From contig DBNK01000028.1 of assembly GCA_002298335.1 (NCBI GenBank), positions 56,618-120,617 on the forward strand: a stretch of 64,000 nt of DNA, read 5' to 3'. Made by a program: the position numbers and the translations under genes. The stretch's first letter is position 1. Every line of letters begins with the position of its first letter. This DNA comes from Thalassolituus sp. UBA674. GTDB lineage: Bacteria; Pseudomonadota; Gammaproteobacteria; Pseudomonadales; Oceanobacteraceae. Shown here piece after piece: positions 53,789 to 62,836 of the stretch. Below the pieces are notes generated by a model. The model saw only the letters and a list, made by a program, of their open reading frames with translations, was not told the DNA's origin and searched no databases.

Positions 53789-54688
53789 ATGTCCCGCCTC
53801 GATGCGCTCCAGACCTTTGCTGCGGTGGTTCGCGCACGAAACTTTTCAACAGCCGCCGAGTCGCTGGGCGTGACTCCCTCGGCGGTCAGCAAGCAGATCA
53901 GTGCTCTGGAAGAGCGGCTGGGTGTCCGCCTGCTCAACCGCACTACCCGCTCGGTCAGCCCGACCGAAGCCGGACAGATGTTCTACCAGCACTGCCAGCA
54001 CATTCTCGAATCCATCTCTGAAGCAGAGAAACTGGTGACCGACTTCGATGACACGCCACGCGGACGCCTGCGCATTACCGCCATGTCGAACTTCGGCCGA
54101 CGCGAACTCGGGCGCATGCTGACAGACTTCTCCGACCAGTATCCGGACATCAGCTTTGACCTGCACATCTCCGACCGGCCACTGGACATTGTCAAAGAGG
54201 GCTACGACTTCGCCCTGCGCATCGGCAGCCTGGATGACTCACGACTGGTCGCCAAGCCGATTGCTGAGCAACGCATCGTGATCTGTGCCGCGCCGGCGTA
54301 TCTGCAGCGCTGGGGAACGCCAGCCAGTCTGGATGAAATTCTCAACCACCGCATTCTGCTGGTTTCCAGCGCGGAATACGCGCGGGTGACCTGGCTCAAG
54401 CAGTTCGAGAAAGACCACAGCTTCAGCCTCAATCAGATTGAACGCAAACTCTCGGTGAATGATGTGGATCTGGTGTACGAAGCCTGCCTGGCGGGCATGG
54501 GCATCACCGGTCTGCCAACCTACATCGCCGACCAGCATCTGCAGAGCGGTGAGCTGGTACGGCTGTTTCCGGATGTGGATATTCCGGTGCGCACCATCAA
54601 AGTCGTATTCCCGCAGAACCGCTACCTGGCCAACAAGAGCCGCGCGTTTCTCGACTTTATTTCGGACTACTTCACCAATCAGCCCTGA
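53789..54688 (+). CDS. LysR-family transcriptional regulator
   Basis: A 299-residue regulator. The N-terminal winged helix-turn-helix has LDALQTFAAVVRARNFSTAAESLGVTPSAVSKQISALEERLGVRLLNRTTRSVSPTEAG spread over residues 3-62, followed by a linker helix and a periplasmic-binding-like effector domain (RGRLRITAMSNFGRRELGRM). It belongs to the CrgA-like branch of the family by its domain start. Target genes are unknown; it could control the EamA transporter upstream. Its last 10 bases overlap the convergent thioesterase gene. Confidence 0.9.
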   Translation: MSRLDALQTFAAVVRARNFSTAAESLGVTPSAVSKQISALEERLGVRLLNRTTRSVSPTEAGQMFYQHCQHILESISEAEKLVTDFDDTPRGRLRITAMSNFGRRELGRMLTDFSDQYPDISFDLHISDRPLDIVKEGYDFALRIGSLDDSRLVAKPIAEQRIVICAAPAYLQRWGTPASLDEILNHRILLVSSAEYARVTWLKQFEKDHSFSLNQIERKLSVNDVDLVYEACLAGMGITGLPTYIADQHLQSGELVRLFPDVDIPVRTIKVVFPQNRYLANKSRAFLDFISDYFTNQP

Positions 54689-55125
54689 ACGGGTTTCTGA
54701 TCCGGCGCACAGCGGTCAAAAAAGACCTGGGGAATACGGGCAATTTTGCGTTCGTCATAGTCGAAGAAGACTATGCCGGTCTTGGCTTTGGCGATGACTT
54801 TTTCTCCATCTTCGCTGACCACCTGATAAATAAAATCGCAGCCGTACTTATTGAAATCCGTCACACCAACGCGGAATATCAGCTTCTCGGCGACGAAGGC
54901 TTCGGCAGTGAAATTCACCACCAGATCCGACACCAGAATACCGATGCCGCCGATGTTGAGCTCGCTGAACTGATGCTTCAGCAGAAAGCGCAAACGGGCT
55001 TCATGCAGCATGGACACCATCCGGTCATTACCGAGATGATTACCGTAATTAATGTCCGAAACCCTTACGGTCATGGTAGTTTCAAACGTGAAAGCATCGG
55101 GTAAATCCAGGCGGACCCGCGCCAT
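54679..55125 (-). CDS. Hotdog-fold acyl-CoA thioesterase
   Basis: 4HBT-type thioesterase of 148 residues. FETTMTVRVSDINYGNHLGNDRMV contains the conserved Asp and the His-Leu-Gly segment of the active site, and EARLRFLLKHQFSE the helix of the fold. It hydrolyses acyl-CoA or acyl-carrier thioesters in the family; the natural acyl chain is unknown. It is not YbgC, which has a different signature and is usually beside tolQ. ATG 55125 has GAGGAGA upstream; the frame is open 15 codons further. It converges on lysR. Confidence 0.78.
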   Translation of the reverse strand: MARVRLDLPDAFTFETTMTVRVSDINYGNHLGNDRMVSMLHEARLRFLLKHQFSELNIGGIGILVSDLVVNFTAEAFVAEKLIFRVGVTDFNKYGCDFIYQVVSEDGEKVIAKAKTGIVFFDYDERKIARIPQVFFDRCAPDQKPVQG

Positions 55126-55327
55126 AAGCGTCTCCTCTTCGATAAGATGATGGTACAGGAAGTTAGACACTTCTTAACAAAGACGGGCAGAATTAAGATG
55201 GAAACCGCTGTCTCAATACGTTCTACTGTCAACTACACTGAGCTACTGAACTGAGCCGATACTGCGTTGCAACTTTGTTTCTGATCTCTCAGTCTTACTA
55301 CAGAATAATACAGGAGCCTGCCTGTCG

Positions 55328-57457
55328 ATGAAGACCTCCTTCTCGCGTTTTTCCCCACGGACCCTTGTTCTCAATGTGCTTTTCGGGTCTCTTCTGTCCC
55401 TTCAGGTCAGTGCCAGTATTCCGGACGTTGTCCCCGGCACCCCGTTCGAGCCGCTGAAACCAACTGAATCTGAAGCTATCACCACACAGCAGATCATGAG
55501 CAGCCTGCTGCGCGGCCATTATGAACAGAAATATCTGGACGACACCCTGTCAGCACAGGTGCTGGATACCCTGATCAAAGACCTGGACAGCAATCACAGT
55601 TATTTCCTGGCCAGTGACATCGACAGTTTTGAACCCTTCCGCACAACACTGGATGAAGCTCTGAGCCGCGGCAACATGGCGCCGGCCTTTGTGATCTACA
55701 ACCGTTTCCAGGAGCGTGTCTCTCAACGCCTGACCTTTCTGCTGAATGAGCTCAAGGACAACGCTGCGGATTACACCTTTGACGCCAATGAAACCCTGGA
55801 GCTGGACCGCGAAGATGCCGCCTGGGCAAAAACCACTGCAGAGCTGGACGATCTGTGGCGCAAGCGTCTGAAGAACTCCATCCTCAACCTGAAGCTGGCT
55901 GGAAAAGAAGATGAGGCTTCACGCGAGCTGCTGACCAAGCGTTACCAGAATCAGCTCAACCGCGTTCATCAGAGCCGTCCGGAAGACGCCTACCAGGTGT
56001 TCATGAATGCCGTCACCAGTACTTTTGATCCACATACCCAGTACTTCTCTCCACGCAACTCTGAGAACTTCAACATCAACATGAGTCTGTCGCTGCAGGG
56101 CATAGGTGCCGTACTGCAGGGTGAAGATGAATACACCAAGGTAGTACGTCTGGTGCCCGGTGGACCGGCGGCCAAGGCTGGCAATCTGGAGCCAGGTGAC
56201 ATGATCACCGGTGTGGCCCAGGGCAAAGATGGTGAATTTGTTGACGTGATCGGCTGGCGTCTGGACGAGGTTGTGGACCTGATCCGTGGCCCGAAAGACT
56301 CCACTGTCCGTCTGGAGATTCTGCCTGCATCCGGTACCGACACCAGCAGCCGCCAGATTGATATTGTGCGCGACGAGGTCAAACTCGAAGAGCAGTCTGC
56401 GCAGAAAGACATTATCGAAGTGCAGGACGGAGAGAAAACCCGCCGCATTGGTGTAATCGATATCCCGACCTTTTACATCGACTTTCAGGGGCGCATGGAA
56501 AACCGTCCGGATTACCGCAGCACCACCCGTGATGTCAGCCGCCTGATCAATGAACTCAAACGCGACAACATCGATGGTCTGATCATTGACCTGCGCAACA
56601 ACGGTGGTGGCTCACTCGAAGAAGCCATCTCGCTCACCGGTCTGTTCATTCCGGTCGGCCCTGTGGTTCAGGTACGCGGCCCGCGTGGACACATCAGCAT
56701 CGAGCGCGACCGTGACCCGGAAGTGCTGTACGGCGGCCCGCTGACAGTCCTCACCAACCGCCTGAGTGCATCGGCCTCTGAGATTTTTGCCGGTGCCATC
56801 CAGGATTACGGTCGTGGTCTGATCGTTGGTGGCCAGACATTCGGTAAGGGAACGGTACAGTCACTGCGCCCTCTGTCAGAAGGCCAGCTGAAAATCACCC
56901 AGGCCAAGTTCTACCGGGTTTCCGGTGACAGCACCCAGAATCAGGGCGTGATCCCGGACATCCTGTTCCCGTCACTGTTTGATAACGACAAGATCGGTGA
57001 AAGCTCTCTGCCGCAGGCGCTGCCGTGGGACACCATCAAGCCAGCCGCCGAACTCGACCGCAGCCAGATCCGTCGTCAGCTGTCACAACTGCAGGAACGT
57101 CACAGCGAACGCACCCGTGACAACCCTGACTTTATTTATATGAAAGAGCAGAAGGCTCTGATTTCGGAGATCCGCAACAAAACCGAAATTTCTCTGAACG
57201 AGACAGTCCGCCGTGAAGAGCGTGCAGCCAACGAAGAGCGTGAACTGGCTCTTGAGAACAAGCGCCGTAAAGCCAAGGGGATTCCGCTGCTGGTGTCACT
57301 GGAAGAAAAGCCGGAAGAGGAAAACCCTCAGATTGCGGACACCGAAAAAGACGGGCTGGATAAGGAATCTGATCCTCTGCTGGAAGAAGCCGGAAGCATC
57401 ATGATGGATTACGTCGATCTGACCATTGGCAGCCACCTCACAGCTCAGCGCCGCTGA
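55328..57457 (+). CDS. prc: Tail-specific (carboxy-terminal processing) protease Prc
   Basis: Periplasmic S41 protease that trims and degrades proteins with non-polar C-termini, including FtsI and MepS in E. coli. A signal peptide (residues 1-30) precedes a helical N-terminal region, a PDZ domain (about 245-330; GIGAVLQGEDEYTKVVRLVPGG with PAAKAGNLEPGD), and the catalytic domain with RLSASASEIFAGAIQDYGR (Ser nucleophile) and TFGKGTVQ (Lys base). The C-terminal 130 residues are charged and helical. The length, 709 residues, is near E. coli Prc (682). An ACAGG/CCTGT repeat at 55310-55325 spans the ribosome site and may affect translation (inference). Confidence 0.95.
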   Translation: MKTSFSRFSPRTLVLNVLFGSLLSLQVSASIPDVVPGTPFEPLKPTESEAITTQQIMSSLLRGHYEQKYLDDTLSAQVLDTLIKDLDSNHSYFLASDIDSFEPFRTTLDEALSRGNMAPAFVIYNRFQERVSQRLTFLLNELKDNAADYTFDANETLELDREDAAWAKTTAELDDLWRKRLKNSILNLKLAGKEDEASRELLTKRYQNQLNRVHQSRPEDAYQVFMNAVTSTFDPHTQYFSPRNSENFNINMSLSLQGIGAVLQGEDEYTKVVRLVPGGPAAKAGNLEPGDMITGVAQGKDGEFVDVIGWRLDEVVDLIRGPKDSTVRLEILPASGTDTSSRQIDIVRDEVKLEEQSAQKDIIEVQDGEKTRRIGVIDIPTFYIDFQGRMENRPDYRSTTRDVSRLINELKRDNIDGLIIDLRNNGGGSLEEAISLTGLFIPVGPVVQVRGPRGHISIERDRDPEVLYGGPLTVLTNRLSASASEIFAGAIQDYGRGLIVGGQTFGKGTVQSLRPLSEGQLKITQAKFYRVSGDSTQNQGVIPDILFPSLFDNDKIGESSLPQALPWDTIKPAAELDRSQIRRQLSQLQERHSERTRDNPDFIYMKEQKALISEIRNKTEISLNETVRREERAANEERELALENKRRKAKGIPLLVSLEEKPEEENPQIADTEKDGLDKESDPLLEEAGSIMMDYVDLTIGSHLTAQRR

Positions 57458-57467
57458 ATCCCCCACT

Positions 57468-57487
57468 GCGGTGCCATATGGCACCGC
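57468..57487. terminator. Perfect 20-base palindrome between prc and hda
   Basis: GCGGTGCCAT and its exact complement form a fully symmetric hairpin 11 bases after the prc stop and one base past the hda stop. No T run follows on either side, so it is a shared Rho-independent-like hairpin at best. Confidence 0.55.
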
Positions 57488-57488
57488 G

Positions 57489-58187
57489 TCACCAGCCCAG
57501 TTCTTCTCTTACAAACGGAATGGTCAGTCGGCGCTGCGCCCGCAATGACGCCTGATCGAGTGTCTGCAGTAATTCAGTCAGCCCGGCCATATCCCGGGGC
57601 CCACGACTCAACAGATAGTGGGCAACATCATCACTGAGCTGAATGCCCCGGTCACCGGCCCGCAGTATCAGGGCTGCGGCCTTTTCCTGATCGCTCAGGG
57701 GCTGCAACTGAAACACGACGCCCGAACTCATACGCGACTTCAGGTCCGCCAGCTGTATGTCCAACTGAGCGGGCGCTACGCTGGCCGTGACCAGCAGGTG
57801 GCCCTGCTGATCCTGCAGGCGGTTGAACAGATGAAACAGACGCTCTTCCCAGTCACTGCCCGGAGGAATCCGGTCCAGATTATCCAGCGCCACCAGAGGC
57901 AGTTGCTCCACACCGTCTATGACAGCAGCCGGATGCTCACAGAAATCCTGAAGGGGGATGTACATACTCTGGTGCCCCAGCGACTGGGCATACTGACAGG
58001 CCGCCTGCAGCAAATGGCTGCGCCCACTGCCTTCTGTCCCCCAGAGATAGATAAAAGGCGTACCGGCAGTCGTCCACTGTGACTTCAGCGCCCTGACCAG
58101 CTGAGTATTGGGACCGGCGTAAAAATTATCAAAACGGGCATCTTCCGGTGATGTGACAGCCAGGGTCAGCTGTGGATGAAACGACAT
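57489..58187 (-). CDS. hda: DnaA regulatory inactivator Hda
   Basis: AAA+ protein that with the beta clamp stimulates ATP hydrolysis by DnaA and so limits re-initiation. QLTLAV near residue 6 is the clamp-binding motif, FYAGPNTQLVRAL follows, LWGTEGSGRSHLLQA is the Hda-type P-loop with Arg in place of the usual Lys-Thr, and VALDNLDRIP the Walker B region; sensor residues FQLQPLSDQEK and the C-terminal lid follow. ATG 58187 gives 232 residues, the normal length. Its start is one base after the stop of the DUF2066 gene. Confidence 0.92.
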   Translation of the reverse strand: MSFHPQLTLAVTSPEDARFDNFYAGPNTQLVRALKSQWTTAGTPFIYLWGTEGSGRSHLLQAACQYAQSLGHQSMYIPLQDFCEHPAAVIDGVEQLPLVALDNLDRIPPGSDWEERLFHLFNRLQDQQGHLLVTASVAPAQLDIQLADLKSRMSSGVVFQLQPLSDQEKAAALILRAGDRGIQLSDDVAHYLLSRGPRDMAGLTELLQTLDQASLRAQRRLTIPFVREELGW

Positions 58188-58188
58188 A

Positions 58189-59202
58189 TCAGGGTAACCA
58201 GTAGAGCCGCTCGTCGCCGGGGCGTTTCTCCAGCTTCTGATCAAGTTCGATCACCCGCCAGATCTGCTCCCAGTCACCGGACAGGTTCAGGGACAGTGTG
58301 ACCGTATCCTGATCCGCATTCATCAGTCGTACATCACGGATTCCTACGCGTGCTGACAGGTAGTCCTGCAAAGCACGATAGCTGCTGAAGCCATCAATAC
58401 CACCCACCTGAATCTGAAAACCATTGGCCGCGGCACCGCCACCTGCAGTAACGGCATAACGGGCAGACAGGGATTCCGCCGCCTCAGAGGCCATTACCAA
58501 CACCACCGCCTCCGGTGTTGCCCCCTCAACCCGCACCGGAACGGATTCACCGGCATGATTCAGGGAGCCTGCAAAACTCCAGCCGCTGTCAGCATTGGCC
58601 CACAGACGGCCACTGATATAACCATCCGTCGGATAACGCTCCGCCATGGCGCGGATGTCCTGCTCAAACTGCCCCCAGAGGCGGCTGAGCGGCAGGGTTA
58701 TCTCATCTTCAAGATCCCAGCTCGGAAAGATGTAAGGCAGTCCGCGTTCTTTCATCGCCGCAGCAACCCATTCCCCCCACTCCGACGTCTGAATCAGTGC
58801 CTGACGCTCACCACTCTCAGTTTCAACCGCCAGCAGCAGCAGCAAAGACGGACGGGAAGTACCCCATACTGGTGCCTGAGCCATCTCAAACAGGGTGCGC
58901 AGTGACGCCGGATTGAAATTCACATCCATGAAGAGCGCGCCAGATTCATCTCTGTGATAGCTCATGCTGGTGATGTGAGTCTCGGCCCGTGGGGCCTCAC
59001 GCGACAGGGTTTCGTTGTTGAGACTGGCGGAAGTCCCGGACAGGCGCACCAGCATTTTACGGTAGGCTTCCGCCAGCCCGGCAGCCCGGGTGTCGCTGTT
59101 CTGGTTTTCAACTGCGACAGAAACCCGGTAGAGGTCCGTCACGGTTGCACTGTGGGCCGACAGGGCGATAAGACCGAAGAGTAAAACTGCAAAAATTCGC
59201 AC
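58189..59202 (-). CDS. DUF2066 family exported protein
   Basis: Periplasmic protein of unknown function, 337 residues. A hydrophobic signal (IFAVLLFGLIALSAHSA) ends near residue 19, followed by VTDLYRVSVAVENQNSD, YRKMLVRLSGT and other segments typical of DUF2066. GTG 59202 is chosen because GAGG lies seven bases upstream and the signal then starts at once; the frame is open to 59277. It precedes hda in the same transcript, an arrangement common in gammaproteobacteria. Confidence 0.8.
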   Translation of the reverse strand: MRIFAVLLFGLIALSAHSATVTDLYRVSVAVENQNSDTRAAGLAEAYRKMLVRLSGTSASLNNETLSREAPRAETHITSMSYHRDESGALFMDVNFNPASLRTLFEMAQAPVWGTSRPSLLLLLAVETESGERQALIQTSEWGEWVAAAMKERGLPYIFPSWDLEDEITLPLSRLWGQFEQDIRAMAERYPTDGYISGRLWANADSGWSFAGSLNHAGESVPVRVEGATPEAVVLVMASEAAESLSARYAVTAGGGAAANGFQIQVGGIDGFSSYRALQDYLSARVGIRDVRLMNADQDTVTLSLNLSGDWEQIWRVIELDQKLEKRPGDERLYWLP

Positions 59203-59348
59203 TGCAAATCCTCTGACAATAAGCGCGCCTATTGTGCCACGTCTTGAGCCGGGCCTGAACAGATTGACGCATCCCATATGAAGGATGCAGTGCGGCCAAC
59301 AAATCGTTAGAATACGCGCCTTCTTGTATCACCCTGGAATATGCCCCC

Positions 59349-60398
59349 ATGAGCGAACAGACACCTCTCAGCTACAAAGATGCCGGAGTGGATATCGACG
59401 CCGGTAACGCGCTGGTCGAGCGCATCAAAAGCGTTGCCAACCGTACCCGCCGCCCGGAAGTGATGGCCGGCCTGGGTGGTTTCGGCGCCCTGTTCGAATT
59501 GCCTCAGGGCTATAACCAACCGGTTCTGGTTTCCGGTACCGACGGTGTGGGCACCAAGCTGCGACTGGCGATGGACCTGAGCATGCATGACACCATTGGT
59601 ATCGACCTCGTGGCCATGTGCGTCAATGATCTGGTTGTTGCCGGGGCTGAGCCTCTGTTCTTCCTCGATTATTACGCCACCGGCAAGCTGAATGTCGATG
59701 TCGCCGCCGCCGTGGTTGAAGGTATCGGTGCGGGCTGTGAACAGGCTGGCGCGTCTCTCATCGGCGGCGAAACGGCTGAAATGCCGGGCATGTACGAAGG
59801 CGAAGATTACGACCTGGCTGGCTTCTGTGTCGGTATCGTCGAGAAAGAAGACCTGATTGATGGCAGCAAAGTACAAGCCGGTGATCAGCTGATCGCTCTG
59901 GCTTCCAGCGGTCCGCATTCCAATGGTTACTCCCTTATCCGTCGGGTGATTGAAGTCTCCGGGGCAGACCTTTCCGCAGAACTGGATGGACAGAGCATCG
60001 CCGAAGCCCTGATGGCGCCTACCCGTATCTATGTGAAATCTGTTCTGAAGCTGATCAATGCATCGAAGGTGCATGCCCTGTCACACATCACTGGTGGTGG
60101 CTTCCAGGAGAACATTCCACGCGTTCTGCCGGATAACTGCAAAGCCGTCATTGATACCAACAGCTGGCAGTGGCCCGAAGTGTTCCGCTGGCTGCAGGAA
60201 AAAGGCAACATCGCTACCCGCGAGATGTTCCGTACCTTCAATTGCGGCGTCGGCATGATCATCGCTGTACCAGAAGAGAAAGCCAGCTCCGCCATTGCGC
60301 TGTTGAATGCAGAAGGTGAGCAGGCCTGGCTGATTGGTGAAGTCTGCGAACGCGCTGAAGGTGAAGATCGTACCGAGTTTACCGGAAGCCGTGCATGA
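59349..60398 (+). CDS. purM: Phosphoribosylformylglycinamidine cyclo-ligase
   Basis: AIR synthetase, fifth step of purine synthesis. LSYKDAGVDIDAGNALVERI opens the chain, VSGTDGVGTKLRLAM and IGIDLVAMCVNDLVVAGAEP are the ATP-binding and dimer motifs, and LIGGETAEMPGMY and SSGPHSNGYSLIRRV follow. The length, 349 residues, is usual. It overlaps purN by four bases. It is divergent from the DUF2066-hda pair across a 146-base gap. Confidence 0.97.
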   Translation: MSEQTPLSYKDAGVDIDAGNALVERIKSVANRTRRPEVMAGLGGFGALFELPQGYNQPVLVSGTDGVGTKLRLAMDLSMHDTIGIDLVAMCVNDLVVAGAEPLFFLDYYATGKLNVDVAAAVVEGIGAGCEQAGASLIGGETAEMPGMYEGEDYDLAGFCVGIVEKEDLIDGSKVQAGDQLIALASSGPHSNGYSLIRRVIEVSGADLSAELDGQSIAEALMAPTRIYVKSVLKLINASKVHALSHITGGGFQENIPRVLPDNCKAVIDTNSWQWPEVFRWLQEKGNIATREMFRTFNCGVGMIIAVPEEKASSAIALLNAEGEQAWLIGEVCERAEGEDRTEFTGSRA

Positions 60399-61081
60399 AC
60401 CTGCCGCAAAACGGCCACGGACCATCCGGTTCTGAATCACGGCCTAAGATTGTCATTCTGATCTCCGGCAGTGGCAGCAATATGCTGGCCATTGCCGATC
60501 AGGTTGCGGCCAAAGCACCGGATGCCGACATTGCCGCCGTTATCAGTAACGTGCCGGAAGCTGCAGGCATTCAGAAAGCCAGAGACCGTGATCTGAATAC
60601 GCTCGTCATCAATCACAAAGACTTTGCGTCGCGGGATGAGTTTGATCTGAAGCTGATGCGCCAGATTGACGAATTCCAGCCGGACCTGGTTGTTCTCGCG
60701 GGGTTCATGCGCATTCTGACGCCTGGTTTTGTGCGTCGCTATGAAGGTCGGATGATCAATATCCACCCTTCGCTCCTGCCAAAATATCAGGGGCTGAACA
60801 CGCATCAGCGTGTACTGGAAGCCGGAGACTCCGTACATGGTGTTACCGTGCATTTTGTCACGGAGGTACTGGACGACGGCCCGAACATCATTCAGGCTGT
60901 GATTCCGGTAAGCGCTGAAGATGATGCGGACTCTCTGCGACAGAAAGTGCAGAAACAGGAACACATTATTTATCCGATCGCAGTGAAATGGTTTATCGAA
61001 GGGCGCCTGAAGATGGACAAGGGCAAAGCCTGGCTGGATAACGCCCTGCTGCCGGACAGCGGACTGCAACTTGAGGCCTGA
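60395..61081 (+). CDS. purN: Phosphoribosylglycinamide formyltransferase
   Basis: Transfers a formyl group from 10-formyl-tetrahydrofolate to GAR. VILISGSGSNMLAIAD near residue 22 binds phosphate, LAGFMRILTPGFV and INIHPSLLPKYQGLNTHQ contain the catalytic Asn-His, and GVTVHFVTEVLDDGPNI the Asp. At 228 residues it is slightly longer than E. coli PurN (212) because of an N-terminal extension. Overlaps purM (ATGA). Confidence 0.95.
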   Translation: MNLPQNGHGPSGSESRPKIVILISGSGSNMLAIADQVAAKAPDADIAAVISNVPEAAGIQKARDRDLNTLVINHKDFASRDEFDLKLMRQIDEFQPDLVVLAGFMRILTPGFVRRYEGRMINIHPSLLPKYQGLNTHQRVLEAGDSVHGVTVHFVTEVLDDGPNIIQAVIPVSAEDDADSLRQKVQKQEHIIYPIAVKWFIEGRLKMDKGKAWLDNALLPDSGLQLEA

Positions 61082-61122
61082 AGGCAGGTCTCAGAACCTA
61101 CTGCCCTGAGGAAACCCCTGAG

Positions 61123-61821
61123 ATGTCTTTGTTCAGACTGCTGGTTCCCGCCCTTCTGTTCCTGAGCACCGCCGCCATGGCCGACAACTGCCCCCTGACG
61201 CCTTACACCATCGATTATCAGAGCCGCTACAAATTCGGCTGGTTCGGGTTTGATATTGAAGCCCGGCGGGAATTGTCACAACTCGAGGATGGCCGCTGGA
61301 AACTCGACTTTAGCGCCAAAGCCAGCATGGCCAACCTGCAGGAGCTGTCTGTCTTTACCTGTACTGACAGCCTGATTACACCGGGCGACTACCTTTACCG
61401 TGCCGGCGGCGTGATTGATGAGGATGACAGAACCCTGGTCTTCATCCCCCAGAATGGGGTCATACGTGATCAGGAGAAGGATAAAACCTACGACGACGCC
61501 TGGCAGGACGGCATCCAGGACAACCTGACCTACATCCAGCAGGCCAGCATTGCTCTGGCACAGAACAAAACCGAGTTCTCTTTCCCGGTATTTGAGAAGA
61601 AAAAGACCAAGGTCTTCCGTTTTCAGGTCGAAGGCGAAGAAACCATTGAAGTCCCGGCGGGTAAGTTTCAGGCCATCAAAGTCCGCCAGCTGCGTGATGA
61701 CAAAGACCGGGAAATCTACGCCTGGTTTGCCAAGCAGGATGGCTTCCCGCTAATCCGCCTGAAAGATAAAGATAACGGCAAAGAAAAATACCGGATTGAA
61801 GCAACACGCCTGTCATTCTGA
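61123..61821 (+). CDS. DUF3108 family exported protein
   Basis: Periplasmic protein of 232 residues. A signal peptide ends AAMA, then LTPYTIDYQSRYKFGWFGFDIEARREL and a beta-rich body with VFRFQVEGEETIEVPAGKFQAIKV, which matches DUF3108 proteins commonly found after purN. Function unknown. It starts 41 bases after purN and may be in the same unit. Confidence 0.82.
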   Translation: MSLFRLLVPALLFLSTAAMADNCPLTPYTIDYQSRYKFGWFGFDIEARRELSQLEDGRWKLDFSAKASMANLQELSVFTCTDSLITPGDYLYRAGGVIDEDDRTLVFIPQNGVIRDQEKDKTYDDAWQDGIQDNLTYIQQASIALAQNKTEFSFPVFEKKKTKVFRFQVEGEETIEVPAGKFQAIKVRQLRDDKDREIYAWFAKQDGFPLIRLKDKDNGKEKYRIEATRLSF

Positions 61822-61878
61822 CGGGACGGACTGCCGGAATCAGGGTACACTCGCCGGACTGACATACAGGATACTGAC

Positions 61879-62460
61879 ATGCGCCTGAGCGATGCCGATA
61901 TTGAGAAAAAAATAGCCAGCGGTGAGATCAGCATTGATCCCCCACCTCCGGCCGACGCCATCGCCGGTATCAGTGTGGACCTGCGCCTGGACCACAGATT
62001 CCGGGTCTTCAGCAACAACTCAGCAACCCACCTCGACCTGTCCGGTGAGCGTGCTCAGCTTGAGCGCGATATTGACCGCATTATGAGCAAAGAGATGGAA
62101 ATTGAAGAAGGCGCAGCCCTCTACATCCATCCCGGCGAACTGATTCTCGGCGCGACGCTGGAAGACATCACCATTCCGGATGATCTGGTAGGTTGGCTGG
62201 ATGGCCGCAGTTCACTGGCACGCCTGGGGCTCATGGTGCATGTCACCGCTGGCCGGATCGACCCCGGCTGGCAGGGTCAGATCGTGCTGGAGTTCTACAA
62301 CAACGGTAAACTGCCGCTGGCCCTGCGTCCGGGCATGACCATCTGCGCCCTTTCTTTTGAAACCCTGAGCAGCCCGGCCAAACGCCCCTACAACAAGCGC
62401 GCAAACGCTAAATACAGGGATCAGAAAGGCGCCGTATTCTCCCGCATCGATCGCGACTGA
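61879..62460 (+). CDS. dcd: dCTP deaminase
   Basis: Homotrimeric enzyme converting dCTP to dUTP for thymidylate synthesis. MRLSDADIEKKIASGEISID opens the chain, and WLDGRSSLARLGLMVHVTAGRIDPGWQGQIVLEFYNN contains the Arg-Ser-Ser and Glu active-site residues in two adjacent motifs, followed by the KYRDQKGAV C-terminus. The length, 193 residues, equals that of E. coli Dcd. A terminator lies 25 bases downstream. Confidence 0.96.
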   Translation: MRLSDADIEKKIASGEISIDPPPPADAIAGISVDLRLDHRFRVFSNNSATHLDLSGERAQLERDIDRIMSKEMEIEEGAALYIHPGELILGATLEDITIPDDLVGWLDGRSSLARLGLMVHVTAGRIDPGWQGQIVLEFYNNGKLPLALRPGMTICALSFETLSSPAKRPYNKRANAKYRDQKGAVFSRIDRD

Positions 62461-62485
62461 CACACCACCCTTCTGGTTTCTGAGG

Positions 62486-62515
62486 GCTGTCACCAGATTC
62501 AGGTGATGGCTTTTT
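62486..62515 (+). terminator. Intrinsic terminator after dcd
   Basis: GCTGTCACC and GGTGATGGC pair around AGATTCA with two G-T pairs, followed by five T. Confidence 0.75.
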
Positions 62516-62588
62516 GACCATTTTGTCCTTTCCTGCCCCACCTCTTTTGAAAAAAACCTATATTAATCAAAGATTTCTGGGTAATTTG

Positions 62589-62616
62589 TTGACTTAGGAA
62601 AAGTGGCTGGCATAAT
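62589..62616 (+). promoter_or_regulatory. Promoter of the second tRNA-Asn gene
   Basis: TTGACT (62589-62594) and CATAAT (62611-62616) are 16 bases apart, with GC-rich sequence after the -10 box and the tRNA 17 bases further. Confidence 0.75.
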
Positions 62617-62633
62617 GCCCGTCACTTCGATGT

Positions 62634-62709
62634 TCCCCGATAGCTCAGTCGGTAGAGCAGTGGACTGTTAATCCATTGGTCGCTGGTTCAAGTCCAGCTC
62701 GGGGAGCCA
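62634..62709 (+). tRNA. tRNA-Asn (anticodon GTT), second copy
   Basis: A 76-base cloverleaf identical to the copy at 31002-31077 except for two bases that pair with each other at the top of the anticodon stem: C-G there, T-A here. Encoded GCCA end. It lies 127 bases before the polysaccharide gene at the right edge. Confidence 0.96.
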
Positions 62710-62836
62710 TTTTTCCGCTGACGGCAGGATGCAGTCAGACGCCAAAATCGTAAATGATCGTTAAATTACCTGCGCTCTTAAAAAGATTTGCTAAAATTAT
62801 CGTCAGAAAGTCAGGTATTTTTTCTACTGAGGGATC

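Noticed and set aside
54679..55125. Displaced ybgC
   Set aside because: It is a hotdog thioesterase but its active-site segment and length do not match YbgC well enough to call it.
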